64,000 nucleotides of DNA, taken from contig NZ_JADKNH010000008.1 of the NCBI RefSeq assembly GCF_015352425.1, positions 1 to 64,000 on the forward strand, in the 5' to 3' direction. The notes beneath the pieces are model-generated. The model searched no databases, had not been told where the DNA came from, and was given only the letters and a program-made list of their open reading frames with translations. Source of the DNA: Fusibacter ferrireducens (GTDB taxonomy: Bacteria; Bacillota; Clostridia; Peptostreptococcales; Acidaminobacteraceae). This document shows positions 17,517-26,241 of the stretch, in pieces. The position numbers were made by a program, and so were the translations under genes. The stretch's first letter is position 1, and each line of letters starts with the position of its first letter.

Positions 17517-18947
17517 ATGAAAATAAGAACTAAATTTATCATCTCGCTCATTCTAATCATTGTGATCCCTGCAATTGCAACAACTATGGTCACTACTAAT
17601 TTTCTAAGCGACAATCTGAATTTCATTCATTTCTTCGACACCTATTATGATATCTTCAACAATTTCTCAAAGGTGTCCCGTGATTTTGAAGAATTCGTTA
17701 CACCATATGCCAACACCCCGGAGTTTTTTTTAAGCGAGCAGTTCAGAAGCGAATCCGAAGCTTATAGTTCCTCCTTTTTGATCATTGAAGTTTATGAAAA
17801 CGACACACTTTATTATTCTTCATATTCCGATCAAATTCAATACAATAATATTTTTGAGAAAATCCTATATGAAGGTCATCTGGAGAATGCCCCTCAGGCA
17901 AAATATTCACTTCAGCATCATCATTATGATCGCCCCAATGCCACCTCTATCGATGTCAAACTTTTAATTGACAGCACGAGATTGGACATGGCTTACTCTC
18001 TGTCTGAGCGCGTATTCTTAATGCTCTATGCCGTATTCAATGTGGCAGTGCTCTCCATTATTCTGTCATGGATTTCAAACCCGCTTAAACGCAGTATTCG
18101 CAAGTTAACCTTCACCACAAACGAAATTGGTCGAGGCAATCTCAACGCCAATCTTGAATACTATGAGAACGATGACTTCGATGAACTCGCAAGCAGTATT
18201 GAGCGCATGAGACAATCCCTAAAGCAATCTGTGGAAAAACAACAGACACTGGAACTTGAGAAGAAAGAAATCATCGCCAATATATCGCACGATTTAAGGA
18301 CGCCAATTACTTCGATTAGAGGCTATATACAAGGCCTAAAAGATGGCGTTGCACGAACGGAAATCATGCAGAAGGAATACTTGGATACCATTGAAGCAAA
18401 AACTTATATGATTGAAAGTCTGGTAAACGATCTATCTGTAATCGCCAAATATGATCAACAGGGTATCCAGCTCAATCGTCAAAAGATCAACCTCAGAAAT
18501 TTCTTATACGATTGTTTAGATGCACTTGAATCGGACGTTAAAAAAATGGGGGGCAGTTTATCGCTTCACTACATCATCAAAGATACGCACATTCTTGCCG
18601 ATCCTGAAAAACTCATGCGTGTCTTTATCAACATCATCGGCAACTCCATTAAATACAGGAGTAGCGATCCCCTTGAAATCATCATTTTGGCGAACCAAGA
18701 TGATGATGGCGTCTTTATCAATATTTCAGATAATGGTATCGGCCTTAATGAAGATGACCTCAACAAGGTCTTCGAACGCTTTTATAGATCCGATAAGTCT
18801 AGAAACCTTAACATCAAAGGCAGTGGTATCGGCCTCAGTATTTGTAAAGATATCATTGAATCACACGGTGGTCGCATAAGTGCATATAGTAATGACTCTA
18901 AAGGGTTAACCGTCTCAATCCGATTAATGGCTTATGACGAAGAATAG
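17517..18947 (+). CDS. Two-component sensor histidine kinase
   Basis: 476 residues: transmembrane helix ~5-25, an extracytoplasmic sensor to ~160, a second helix (MLYAVFNVAVLSIILSWI), HAMP (SNPLKRSIRKLTFTTNEIGRGNL), HisKA with the phospho-acceptor in ANISHDLRTPITSIRGY, and a HATPase with N (IIGNSIKY), G1 (ISDNGIG), F (VFERFYRSD) and G2 (GSGIGLSICKDII) boxes all intact. It should autophosphorylate and hand the phosphate to the response regulator encoded 8 bases downstream. A TATAAT at 17444-17449 with a weak -35 likely drives the pair. The stimulus is unknown; the sensor is acidic with no recognised domain. Confidence 0.93.
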   Translation: MKIRTKFIISLILIIVIPAIATTMVTTNFLSDNLNFIHFFDTYYDIFNNFSKVSRDFEEFVTPYANTPEFFLSEQFRSESEAYSSSFLIIEVYENDTLYYSSYSDQIQYNNIFEKILYEGHLENAPQAKYSLQHHHYDRPNATSIDVKLLIDSTRLDMAYSLSERVFLMLYAVFNVAVLSIILSWISNPLKRSIRKLTFTTNEIGRGNLNANLEYYENDDFDELASSIERMRQSLKQSVEKQQTLELEKKEIIANISHDLRTPITSIRGYIQGLKDGVARTEIMQKEYLDTIEAKTYMIESLVNDLSVIAKYDQQGIQLNRQKINLRNFLYDCLDALESDVKKMGGSLSLHYIIKDTHILADPEKLMRVFINIIGNSIKYRSSDPLEIIILANQDDDGVFINISDNGIGLNEDDLNKVFERFYRSDKSRNLNIKGSGIGLSICKDIIESHGGRISAYSNDSKGLTVSIRLMAYDEE

Positions 18948-18955
18948 GAGAAAAT

Positions 18956-19648
18956 ATGGAAAAAATACTCATTATTGAAGATGATCAAAGCATTGCACGT
19001 CTTCAAAAGGACTATCTGGAAATCAACGGTTATGAAGTGGCAATTGAAGCAACCGGCGACTTAACAAAGATTATTCCCATGCTTGAAAATGTCAACCTCA
19101 TCATCTTAGACTTAATGCTGCCACAGGGCAATGGTATCGACATTTGCAAGCGTATTCAATCGGTCAAAGATGTACCCATCATCATCATCTCTGCAAAAGA
19201 TCAAGACATGGATATCGTTCTCGGTCTAGGTGTCGGTGCGGATGATTACATGACAAAACCCTTTAGCACCAGTGAACTCATCGCCAGAGTCAAAGCACAT
19301 CTTCGACGTTATCAAAAGATGAAATCAGCTCAAGAAGGTTCATATGACGATTCCAATATCATCATCCGTGATATGGTCATTAACGAAATGACCAAGACTT
19401 TTTCAGTAATGGGTGAACAATTGGATCTGACGCCGAAAGAATTTGAAATCATCGTCCTTCTAGCGAAGAACAGAGGCCGCGTATTCTCAAAAGAAGAAAT
19501 TTATGAGCGCGTGTGGAAATATGATTCATTGGGAGATGCATTTACAGTCACTGTGCACGTGAAGCGCATTAGGGAAAAAATTGAAGTCGTCTCGCCGAAC
19601 ACAACTTTTATTGAAACGGTTTGGGGCGTTGGCTATAAAATCGTTTAA
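18956..19648 (+). CDS. OmpR/PhoB family response regulator
   Basis: 230 residues. Receiver domain: EDD acidic pair at 8-10, phospho-acceptor Asp in IILDLMLPQGNG, Thr/Ser in IIISAKD and Lys in DDYMTKPFS. The C-terminal winged helix (LDLTPKEFEIIVLLAKNRGRVFSKEEIYERVWKYDS...VTVHVKRIREKIE...TVWGVGYKI) is the OmpR/PhoB type. It follows the histidine kinase by 8 bases with AGGAG before the ATG, so it is the cognate partner. Targets are unknown; the aldehyde dehydrogenase next door is convergent, not obviously regulated. Confidence 0.95.
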   Translation: MEKILIIEDDQSIARLQKDYLEINGYEVAIEATGDLTKIIPMLENVNLIILDLMLPQGNGIDICKRIQSVKDVPIIIISAKDQDMDIVLGLGVGADDYMTKPFSTSELIARVKAHLRRYQKMKSAQEGSYDDSNIIIRDMVINEMTKTFSVMGEQLDLTPKEFEIIVLLAKNRGRVFSKEEIYERVWKYDSLGDAFTVTVHVKRIREKIEVVSPNTTFIETVWGVGYKIV

Positions 19649-19698
19649 GGTTCTACTGCCCCGTTTTCTTAGGGGACTAGGCAATATAGACATAGAAA

Positions 19699-19752
19699 AA
19701 ATCGCCTGTATTCAGTTATGTGATTTGCTTAAACTGAACACAGGCGATTGTC
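19699..19752. terminator. Bidirectional terminator after the two-component system
   Basis: AATCGCCTGT-A-TTCAGTT pairs with AACTGAA-C-ACAGGCGATT, a stem of 17 bp with one mismatch, between the converging response regulator and aldehyde dehydrogenase genes. Confidence 0.85.
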
Positions 19753-19789
19753 TTATCCACTATTTCATAATTTTTTATTTTATGATCTT

Positions 19790-21151
19790 TTATTTCATGA
19801 TCTTTTTAACCCATTTTATGTTGTTCTTATAAGGTGGGTAGATCAACGGCAATTCAAACTTCGTCGATTTCTTTAAGATGCTTTTGCGATGTGAAAAGGT
19901 CAAAAAGCTGTCATGACCGTGATAGGAACCCATACCGGAGTTGCCAACCCCACCAAATGGCAACAAGGATGATGCCACATGAGAAACTGTGTCATTGATG
20001 CAACCGCCACCAAAAGCAATCTGTTCCACAAGCAATTCCTGTATCTTTTCGTTTTCTGAAAAGACATAGAATGCCAGTGGTTTGGGATGTGATCTCACTT
20101 GATCAATCACTTCTTCTAAATTATCATAGCGTAAAATTGGAAGTACCGGTCCAAAAATCTCATCTTTCATGACATCATCTGACCAATTGACGTCCTTCAT
20201 AACCGTTGGCGCAATGAATCGTTCTGATCGATCATACTGCCCGCCAATAATGACTTTACTGTGGTCAATAAGCGCTGTAATGCGATCAAAATGGCGTTCA
20301 TTTACAATGCGGCAATAATCAGGGCTCTTTATCGGTGCAATACCATAAAACTCAACAAGCACCTTGGTCAGTTCGTCAATGAGTGCCTTTTCTTGTGATT
20401 TATGAACATATACATAGTCTGGCGCCACACAGATCTGTCCAGCATTCATGAACTTTCCCCAAGCAATGCGCTTTGCAGCTACTTTAATATTGGCATCTTT
20501 GTGAACTATGACAGGACTTTTCCCACCGAGTTCAAGTGTCACTGGTACCAAGTTTTCCGCAGCAGCTTTCATAACGACCTTGCCAACGGGAACACTCCCT
20601 GTGAAGAAGATATAATCAAACGGCAAGTTGATCAGTGTCGTTGTCGCCTCACGACCCCCTGTGACCACTGCTATATAATTGGGATCAAATAGCTTGGAAA
20701 TTAATTTTAAAATCACCGCTTCTGTGTGAGGGGTGTACTCAGAAGGCTTTAAGATCACAGTATTGCCTGCCGCCATTGCGCCAATCATGGGCTCTATCAG
20801 AAGTTGAAACGGATAATTAAAAGGCGCTACAATCAAAACCGTTCCATAGGGATCATATTTAAAATAACTCTTTGCCATAGGCTGATGTATTGGGGTTTTA
20901 ACCTGCTGATCTTTAGACCACTCTGCAACATGCTTAATCATATATGAAATACTCTCAAGTACAAATCCCACTTCTGTGGCGTAGCCCTCAAAGTGAGGTT
21001 TTCCAAGATCCTTTTGAAGCGCCTCTAATATTTCCTTTTCATGAAGCTGAATGCCTTCTCTAAGCTTCGTCAGTTGATTTTTTCTAAATTGCACCGATCG
21101 TGTTAATCCGCTTTTAAAAAAATTCTGTTGTTGTTTAAAGAGTACTTTCAT
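19790..21151 (-). CDS. Aldehyde dehydrogenase (ALDH3-like)
   Basis: 453 residues, the short length typical of class 3 / YwdH-like aldehyde dehydrogenases. Motifs: VAPFNYPFQLLIEPMIGAMAAGNTVILKPSEYTP for cofactor binding, FTGSVPVGK, LELGGKSPVIV with the general-base Glu, and GQICVAPDYV with the catalytic Cys. It should oxidise medium- or long-chain aldehydes with NAD(P)+ (family knowledge). GAGGAGG lies upstream of the ATG. Single-gene unit, convergent with the response regulator. Confidence 0.92.
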   Translation of the reverse strand: MKVLFKQQQNFFKSGLTRSVQFRKNQLTKLREGIQLHEKEILEALQKDLGKPHFEGYATEVGFVLESISYMIKHVAEWSKDQQVKTPIHQPMAKSYFKYDPYGTVLIVAPFNYPFQLLIEPMIGAMAAGNTVILKPSEYTPHTEAVILKLISKLFDPNYIAVVTGGREATTTLINLPFDYIFFTGSVPVGKVVMKAAAENLVPVTLELGGKSPVIVHKDANIKVAAKRIAWGKFMNAGQICVAPDYVYVHKSQEKALIDELTKVLVEFYGIAPIKSPDYCRIVNERHFDRITALIDHSKVIIGGQYDRSERFIAPTVMKDVNWSDDVMKDEIFGPVLPILRYDNLEEVIDQVRSHPKPLAFYVFSENEKIQELLVEQIAFGGGCINDTVSHVASSLLPFGGVGNSGMGSYHGHDSFLTFSHRKSILKKSTKFELPLIYPPYKNNIKWVKKIMK

Positions 21152-21349
21152 CTACTGGCCTCCTCTATGCTAACATTTCAAAATTATGGTTTCTATGACT
21201 ATAAGTTCATACCCTCATACTTAATATTATCCTCTTAAATTTTAAGAATGTCTATCCTCAATATTTATTTCAAATTATCGTTCAAAATTATAGTCCCTAA
21301 AATGTGTAGAGGTTCACATAAGTCGTTGCATCATTTCACATAAAAAGAC

Positions 21350-21395
21350 AAAAAAAGACCCAATTGAATTTCATTAAAAAATCAATTGAGTCCTT
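21350..21395 (-). terminator. Terminator of the phosphofructokinase transcript
   Basis: GACTCAATTGA and TCAATTGGGTC form an 11-bp stem (one G-U) on the minus strand followed by TTTTTTTGTCTTTTT. The 302-base gap 21152-21453 holds this and otherwise nothing I can support. Confidence 0.8.
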
Positions 21396-21453
21396 TAAAC
21401 GCTTGCAAATTATAAATTACAACAAATTTCACCTCTATTTTAGGTGATTCATG

Positions 21454-22680
21454 TTATTTGTTCAATATTTTTTCAACCATTGGCGCTCTTAATTTTGCCC
21501 CTGGGTTAAAATCTGATCCAATTAATGGTCTAGCATATTTAATAAATGCTTCCGTTACATTGTTGCCTTCTGCATTCATAAATTCTTCTGGCATATGCTT
21601 CGTCTTGGCAGCCACTTCTTTAAGGTCTACCAATCTGTATCCCACTGCATAATCACCTGTTCTCTCCATGACCACTGAACCATCTAAATTGTCAATTAAA
21701 GCAAATTGAACTGCCTTTTCAGCAACTTCTCTCGCCTCTTTTTGATCTGTATCAGACACACAGCCTAGGAAAGATCTTTGCATATAACCTAAAGTATCCG
21801 CTCTAACTCTGCCAATGCCAAGTTTCGCTTTAACTTCAGCAACAAGTAAATCACCAAGAGCGCCTGTTCCTGATAATTGTACATTACCATGTGCATCTCT
21901 CTCAACATTATCTTGAAGCTTCGTCACAATGGCTTCACCTGTTTCATCTTGAATACCCTCAGAAACTGCCACGATACATCTGCCATATTTTTCATAGACA
22001 TTCTTAACATCAGCAAGGAAGTTGTCAATGATAAACGGTCTTTCTGGAAAATAGATCAAATGTGGACCATCTTCTTCAAAAACTCTACCCAGTGCAGAAG
22101 CACCTGTTAAAAACCCAGCATGTCTACCCATGATGACGCCAATATAAACACCTGCTAGTGCTCTGTTGTCATAGTTGATGCCTGCGAATGCAGAAGCAAC
22201 ATATCTTGCTGCTGAACCGAATCCAGGCGTATGATCATTGATTACAAGATCGTTGTCCACTGTTTTTGGAATGTGAACTGCTCTAAATTCATAATTTTGA
22301 CTTTGAGCTTCTTCGTTGACAATTCTTACTGTATCTGATGAATCATTGCCACCAATATAGAAGAAAAATCTAATATTATGTGCTTTCATAGATTCAAACA
22401 TTTTTTTACAAAACTCTGGTGTCGGTTTAACACGTGTGGATAATAGCCCTGATGATGGTGTCGCCGCAACCGCTTCAAGATTGGCAACGGTCTCTCTAGT
22501 CAAATCCATAAACTCTTCATTTACAATGCCTTCAACGCCATGTACTGCGCCGTAAATTCTTTCCACTTGAGCATATCTTCTCGCTTCAAGTACAACGCCC
22601 ACCATAGATTGATTAATAACTGCAGTTGGACCGCCACCTTGTGCGACTAATAAATTACCTTTTAATACTTGTTGACTCAT
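21454..22680 (-). CDS. pfp: Pyrophosphate-dependent 6-phosphofructokinase
   Basis: 408 residues of the phosphofructokinase superfamily. It has QGGGPTAVINQS at the N-terminus, YIGGNDSSDT and HIPKTVDNDL. ATP-dependent enzymes have GGDGS and PGT(I)DND; the Asp/Asn after GG and the Lys in PKT are the changes associated with pyrophosphate use, so this is called PPi-dependent. MGRHAGFLTGAS is the substrate-binding block. It catalyses fructose-6-phosphate phosphorylation using PPi, reversibly, in glycolysis. GGAGG precedes the ATG. The M32 carboxypeptidase gene ends 35 bases upstream on the same strand, so they may be co-transcribed. Confidence 0.9.
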   Translation of the reverse strand: MSQQVLKGNLLVAQGGGPTAVINQSMVGVVLEARRYAQVERIYGAVHGVEGIVNEEFMDLTRETVANLEAVAATPSSGLLSTRVKPTPEFCKKMFESMKAHNIRFFFYIGGNDSSDTVRIVNEEAQSQNYEFRAVHIPKTVDNDLVINDHTPGFGSAARYVASAFAGINYDNRALAGVYIGVIMGRHAGFLTGASALGRVFEEDGPHLIYFPERPFIIDNFLADVKNVYEKYGRCIVAVSEGIQDETGEAIVTKLQDNVERDAHGNVQLSGTGALGDLLVAEVKAKLGIGRVRADTLGYMQRSFLGCVSDTDQKEAREVAEKAVQFALIDNLDGSVVMERTGDYAVGYRLVDLKEVAAKTKHMPEEFMNAEGNNVTEAFIKYARPLIGSDFNPGAKLRAPMVEKILNK

Positions 22681-22715
22681 ATTATTTCCTCCTAATCACA
22701 ATTCTTATCCGAGGT

Positions 22716-24227
22716 TTACAGCTCATAAACCTTCGAAAATTTTTCTTCTAAATAGTCACAGTAATACTTAGAATTTAAACGCTCTCCTGTAATTAGCTCA
22801 ATTAACTCATTTGGTTTTTTTAAGGCACCATATTGATGAACTTTACTATTTAACCACTTTGTCAACGGTTCAAAATCGCCTTTTGAAAGGCAATCTTCAA
22901 TATCGATCTCCTTGCCCATATAATGTGCAATTTGAGCGGCATAAGCACTTCCAAGTGCATAAGTAGGAAAATACCCAAATAAGCCTTCTGACCAATGTAC
23001 GTCCTGTAGAACGCCCTCGGCATCATTACTTGGTACAATGCCTAAATAGTCTTTAACTTTTTGGTTCCAAACGCTCGGAAGTTCACTGACTTTAATGGTA
23101 CCATCAATTAATCCCAGTTCAATTTCGTATCTGATCATAATATGAAGCGAGTAAGTCAATTCGTCTGCTTCAATCCTAATCAATGAGGGTTCAACTTTGT
23201 TGAGTCCCTTATAGAAGGTTTCCACGCCAACTTCTTTCAATTGTTCAGGAAAAACAGACTTAAGATACGGTAGGAAATACGAAATAAATGCATGGCTTTT
23301 GCAAAAATTATTCTCGTAGAGCCTAGATTGAGATTCATGAATACCATTGGATGTCCCTGTTGCAAGCAACGTCTGTTGCAATTTACGATCGATATTCTGT
23401 TCGTAAATTGCATGTCCACCCTCATGAGCTGTACTCAGCATGGCTGATGCCAAGTCGTTTTCATAATAATGTGTGGTTAATCGCACATCATCAATGTCAA
23501 CGCCCATTGTAAAGGGGTGCACACTTTCTTTGAGCAGGCCTCTTTCCAAATCAAATTTCATAAGGCTCAAAAGTTGCCTTGAAACCTGATCCTGTAAGTC
23601 TTTCGGATAGTTTTTCTTTAAGAAGTCTGTTGGGATTTCTCTTTTTTTATCCATGATTTTTTGAAGTAGAGGGACTACTCTTGCTCTTAATGTGTCAAAA
23701 AAAACATTTAGTTGATCCACTGACATCCCCGGTTCAAAATCATCAATATATAAATTATAAGGATGACCTTCGAATCCACGGTAATCAGCAAATTTCAAAA
23801 GCATGTTGATAACCTTTTCTAAATAAGGCTCAAACATCTTGAAATCAGATTTTTCTTTAGCCTCTTCCCAAACCATTGCAGATTTGGAAACGAGCTCATT
23901 ATAGGCTTGAAATTCATCCATTGGAATCTTCGTGAGTTTATCATATTCTCTTTTGGCTTCAATCACTGAGACACGTTTGATTTCATCAAGTGACTCCAGA
24001 TTTGCCATCAATAGTGTCAAGTCTTCTTTGATTTGTTCATTTACAGTCAATTGATATAAAAAACCACTCATCGTTCCTATAGATTTACTTCTAGCATCAG
24101 CACCACTTTTAGGTGCACCTGTTGATGCATCCCAAAACAACATAGATGTCGCATAATTCAAAGCTTTAATTTTACTTTGTGATTCTTCGAATCTATGTAT
24201 TGCGTCATGAATAGAATGAATCGCCAT
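22716..24227 (-). CDS. M32 family carboxypeptidase
   Basis: 503 residues from the ATG at 24227; the longer TTG frame to 24245 is rejected because AGGGAG lies between them. The zinc site is TAHEGGHAIYEQN (H-E-x-x-H) with the downstream metal Glu in GIHESQSRLYEN, both hallmarks of M32 (thermostable carboxypeptidase Taq type). Other family blocks are DASTGAPKSGADARS and GVDIDDVRLTTHY. It is a cytoplasmic metallocarboxypeptidase that trims C-terminal residues. Length matches the family. Confidence 0.93.
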   Translation of the reverse strand: MAIHSIHDAIHRFEESQSKIKALNYATSMLFWDASTGAPKSGADARSKSIGTMSGFLYQLTVNEQIKEDLTLLMANLESLDEIKRVSVIEAKREYDKLTKIPMDEFQAYNELVSKSAMVWEEAKEKSDFKMFEPYLEKVINMLLKFADYRGFEGHPYNLYIDDFEPGMSVDQLNVFFDTLRARVVPLLQKIMDKKREIPTDFLKKNYPKDLQDQVSRQLLSLMKFDLERGLLKESVHPFTMGVDIDDVRLTTHYYENDLASAMLSTAHEGGHAIYEQNIDRKLQQTLLATGTSNGIHESQSRLYENNFCKSHAFISYFLPYLKSVFPEQLKEVGVETFYKGLNKVEPSLIRIEADELTYSLHIMIRYEIELGLIDGTIKVSELPSVWNQKVKDYLGIVPSNDAEGVLQDVHWSEGLFGYFPTYALGSAYAAQIAHYMGKEIDIEDCLSKGDFEPLTKWLNSKVHQYGALKKPNELIELITGERLNSKYYCDYLEEKFSKVYEL

Positions 24228-24314
24228 CGCCCCTGCTCCCTTCAATCGGATGAAAATATCCCTATGCTATAAATTGTATAGTGTACTCTACGATTATACC
24301 AAAAAATATAAAAG

Positions 24315-24343
24315 TTGAAACCATTTAATTTCTGTGATAAACT
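24315..24343 (+). promoter_or_regulatory. Candidate sigma-A promoter for the SEC-C gene
   Basis: TTGAAA (24315-24320), 17-base spacer, TAAACT (24338-24343), about 30 bases before the SEC-C gene's ribosome binding site. Confidence 0.5.
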
Positions 24344-24376
24344 TATTTTTGGAATTTTAATGAAGGGAGATTCAAT

Positions 24377-24880
24377 ATGACATTGTATGACTCATGGAAT
24401 GCAATACTAGAAGGTAATGGCATAAATCAAGCACAATCAGATGCTTTTTGGAATGAATATCTATCGAAAGAGAAATCGATCTACGAGGTGATTTTAGAAA
24501 ATAAAACAACTCAAATCAGTAGTACTGTTGCAGACTTCAGTAAAGAACACGATCTTGAGCCCGTTTTATGTCTAGGATTTTTAGATGGTATCAACACAAG
24601 CCTTGAAACAGAACTCGATCTTGAAAAACTTACCGAGGAAAGTGCTTTTGAAATTTCAATTGATTTTGAAAAACTTTATTTCAACATGCACAAAGCTAAA
24701 GCAGAATGGCTTTATACAATTCCTGCATGGGATGACATCTTGACAAAAGAAAAACAAAAAGAGATCAAAAGAGCTTATGGCGATTCCGTTACCGTACGCA
24801 TTGAGGAAAGAATTGGCCGAAATGACCCTTGTCCATGTGGCAGTGGTAAGAAATATAAAAAATGCTGCTTAAATAAATAG
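24377..24880 (+). CDS. SEC-C metal-binding domain protein
   Basis: 167 residues. The last 22 residues, [20 protein letters not shown], are a canonical SEC-C zinc motif (C-x-C-x8-C-C) as at the C-terminus of SecA. The rest is acidic and mostly helical and unassigned. SEC-C tails bind zinc and, in SecA, SecB or ribosomes. AGGGAG lies before the ATG. Single gene with its own promoter and terminator; function unknown. Confidence 0.85.
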   Translation: MTLYDSWNAILEGNGINQAQSDAFWNEYLSKEKSIYEVILENKTTQISSTVADFSKEHDLEPVLCLGFLDGINTSLETELDLEKLTEESAFEISIDFEKLYFNMHKAKAEWLYTIPAWDDILTKEKQKEIKRAYGDSVTVRIEERIGRNDPCPCGSGKKYKKCCLNK

Positions 24881-24892
24881 TCTTAGGACTTT

Positions 24893-24942
24893 TAAAAAAG
24901 CTTATCACCAGTATTATCACACACTGGGATAAGCTTTTTTTA
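24893..24942. terminator. Bidirectional terminator
   Basis: AAAAAGCTTATC-A-CCAGT pairs with ACTGG-G-ATAAGCTTTTT around a central loop, between the SEC-C gene and the converging 24961 gene. Confidence 0.85.
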
Positions 24943-24960
24943 CGTAGATCATAATAGGGG

Positions 24961-25680
24961 TCATAAAATGAGTTTTATGAATCCCTTTAAAAGCAAACTC
25001 ATTCTAGGGTAAAGATTTTCAAATTTAAGCATGAATGCATCAACTTGATCAGGCAATCGGAAAGCAAAGGTCTCTTTACCTGAAATCGCCTTAAAAGTCT
25101 CCGTATACCCCATTAATACACCAGAAGCTTGTCCACCTATTGCAACCTCTTTTGATATTGCAAGACCACCAATCGCCAAAGTGTGCGCCACTGCAAGGCC
25201 GCCGATTGCCGCTACTTTTGATATGGCCATACCGCCAATTGCCAAATAGTAACCTAAAGCCATGCCGCCAAGTGTTATCAGGCCAGCCGAAAAGCCCCCA
25301 AAACTGATTATACCCAGTGCTATGCCGCCAACACTGACCAATCCAATGGATTTGGGCCCAATGGCAATCACCCCAATTGCAGTTCCAAATTTGCCACTGA
25401 TTACATGTATCAGTGGCATGCCAAATACATGCGTAACACTCTTATATTCATATGGATAGAAGTCCTTCCTAATCTGGTCTTTCGATAAATTTTCTGTGAA
25501 CTCCCTTGCAACTTCCACCACCGGTCCCATCATTTCTACCGGATCTTTTAAACCAGTTGCATCAGCCTGAGCGTATAGCGCTTCCAACAAATCCATTTTA
25601 ATTCTCTTCTTCACTTTATAGGACGCCGGAATTTGATTTATAACTTGATTCACATAGCTTTCAAATGCTCTAATTTTCAC
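24961..25680 (-). CDS. Membrane-associated protein with glycine-rich repeats, PadR partner
   Basis: 239 residues. Residues 1-70 form a helical N-terminal domain (SYVNQVINQIPASYKVKKRIKMDLLEALYAQA) like the permease-prefix/DUF1700-type domains often encoded next to PadR regulators. Residues ~95-200 consist of about nine imperfect repeats around A-I-G-G-x-A-I-S/G (LITLGGMALG, LAIGGMAISK, AAIGGLAVAH, LAIGGLAISK), a regular, small-residue, hydrophobic array. The C-terminus is hydrophobic. The PadR gene ends 10 bases upstream, so the two form an operon. Function unknown; a role in envelope stress response is a guess from the context. Confidence 0.7.
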   Translation of the reverse strand: MKIRAFESYVNQVINQIPASYKVKKRIKMDLLEALYAQADATGLKDPVEMMGPVVEVAREFTENLSKDQIRKDFYPYEYKSVTHVFGMPLIHVISGKFGTAIGVIAIGPKSIGLVSVGGIALGIISFGGFSAGLITLGGMALGYYLAIGGMAISKVAAIGGLAVAHTLAIGGLAISKEVAIGGQASGVLMGYTETFKAISGKETFAFRLPDQVDAFMLKFENLYPRMSLLLKGFIKLIL

Positions 25681-25690
25681 TTTGACCTCC

Positions 25691-26026
25691 TCATCTCTTC
25701 AAAATTGTCTCTACTTTAGATTGGAAAAAAAACCACTCTTCCGTTGCTTTTTCAAGCCACGCTATACCGACTTGCGTTATATGATAATATTTCCGCGGCA
25801 CACGTCTCTCGCCTTCAAATGACTTTTGATAGCTTTCAAGCATCTTTTTATCTTCCAATCTATACAATATGGGGTATAAAGAACCCTCTTTAAGAGAAAA
25901 ATACTGCTCGCTATAGAGCTCTAACTTTTTTATGAGCTCATATCCATAGACATCTTCTTCGCTTATGATTTTTAAGACCATAATTTCTAAAGCGCCTTTT
26001 TTGAGTTGCTGATGAATGCTATTCAA
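25691..26026 (-). CDS. PadR family transcriptional regulator
   Basis: 111 residues, the short PadR-s2 type. The winged helix is LEIMVLKIISEEDVYGYELIKKLE ... SLKEGSLYPILYRLEDKKML, with the wing KYYHITQVGIAWLEK. GGAGG lies upstream of the ATG. It is the first gene of a two-gene operon with the glycine-repeat membrane protein and likely represses its own operon through the inverted repeat at 26050-26079. Confidence 0.9.
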   Translation of the reverse strand: MNSIHQQLKKGALEIMVLKIISEEDVYGYELIKKLELYSEQYFSLKEGSLYPILYRLEDKKMLESYQKSFEGERRVPRKYYHITQVGIAWLEKATEEWFFFQSKVETILKR

Positions 26027-26049
26027 GTGCTACCTCCTTTACAACACCA

Positions 26050-26079
26050 TATACCTAGCGTTGCTAAATATATGGTATA
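26050..26079 (-). promoter_or_regulatory. Candidate PadR operator
   Basis: An inverted repeat TATACC-N18-GGTATA lies 24-53 bases upstream of the padR start, with a TTGACA just beyond at 26100-26095. Position and symmetry fit autoregulation; the -10 element is not clear. Confidence 0.5.
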
Positions 26080-26144
26080 CAAAAACATTTTGGATGTCAA
26101 GCAAATATTTAAACGATTATAAAATAAACGATTAATAATAAACA

Positions 26145-26186
26145 AAACAGCCATCATTGGGGTTTTTATCCCAATAACGGCTGTTT
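26145..26186 (-). terminator. Terminator of the GGDEF-EAL gene
   Basis: AAACAGCC...ATTGGG pairs with CCCAAT...GGCTGTTT with a small internal bulge and a T-rich tail, 56 bases after the stop at 26242. Confidence 0.75.
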
Positions 26187-26241
26187 GCTGTGCTCTATTT
26201 AATGCATTCTCATGATTGTATTTTGTCAATTTCTAATGATT

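Noticed and set aside
26023-26229. 68-codon minus-strand frame upstream of padR
   Set aside because: It spans the terminator hairpin of the GGDEF-EAL gene and the padR operator, has no RBS and shows no family pattern.
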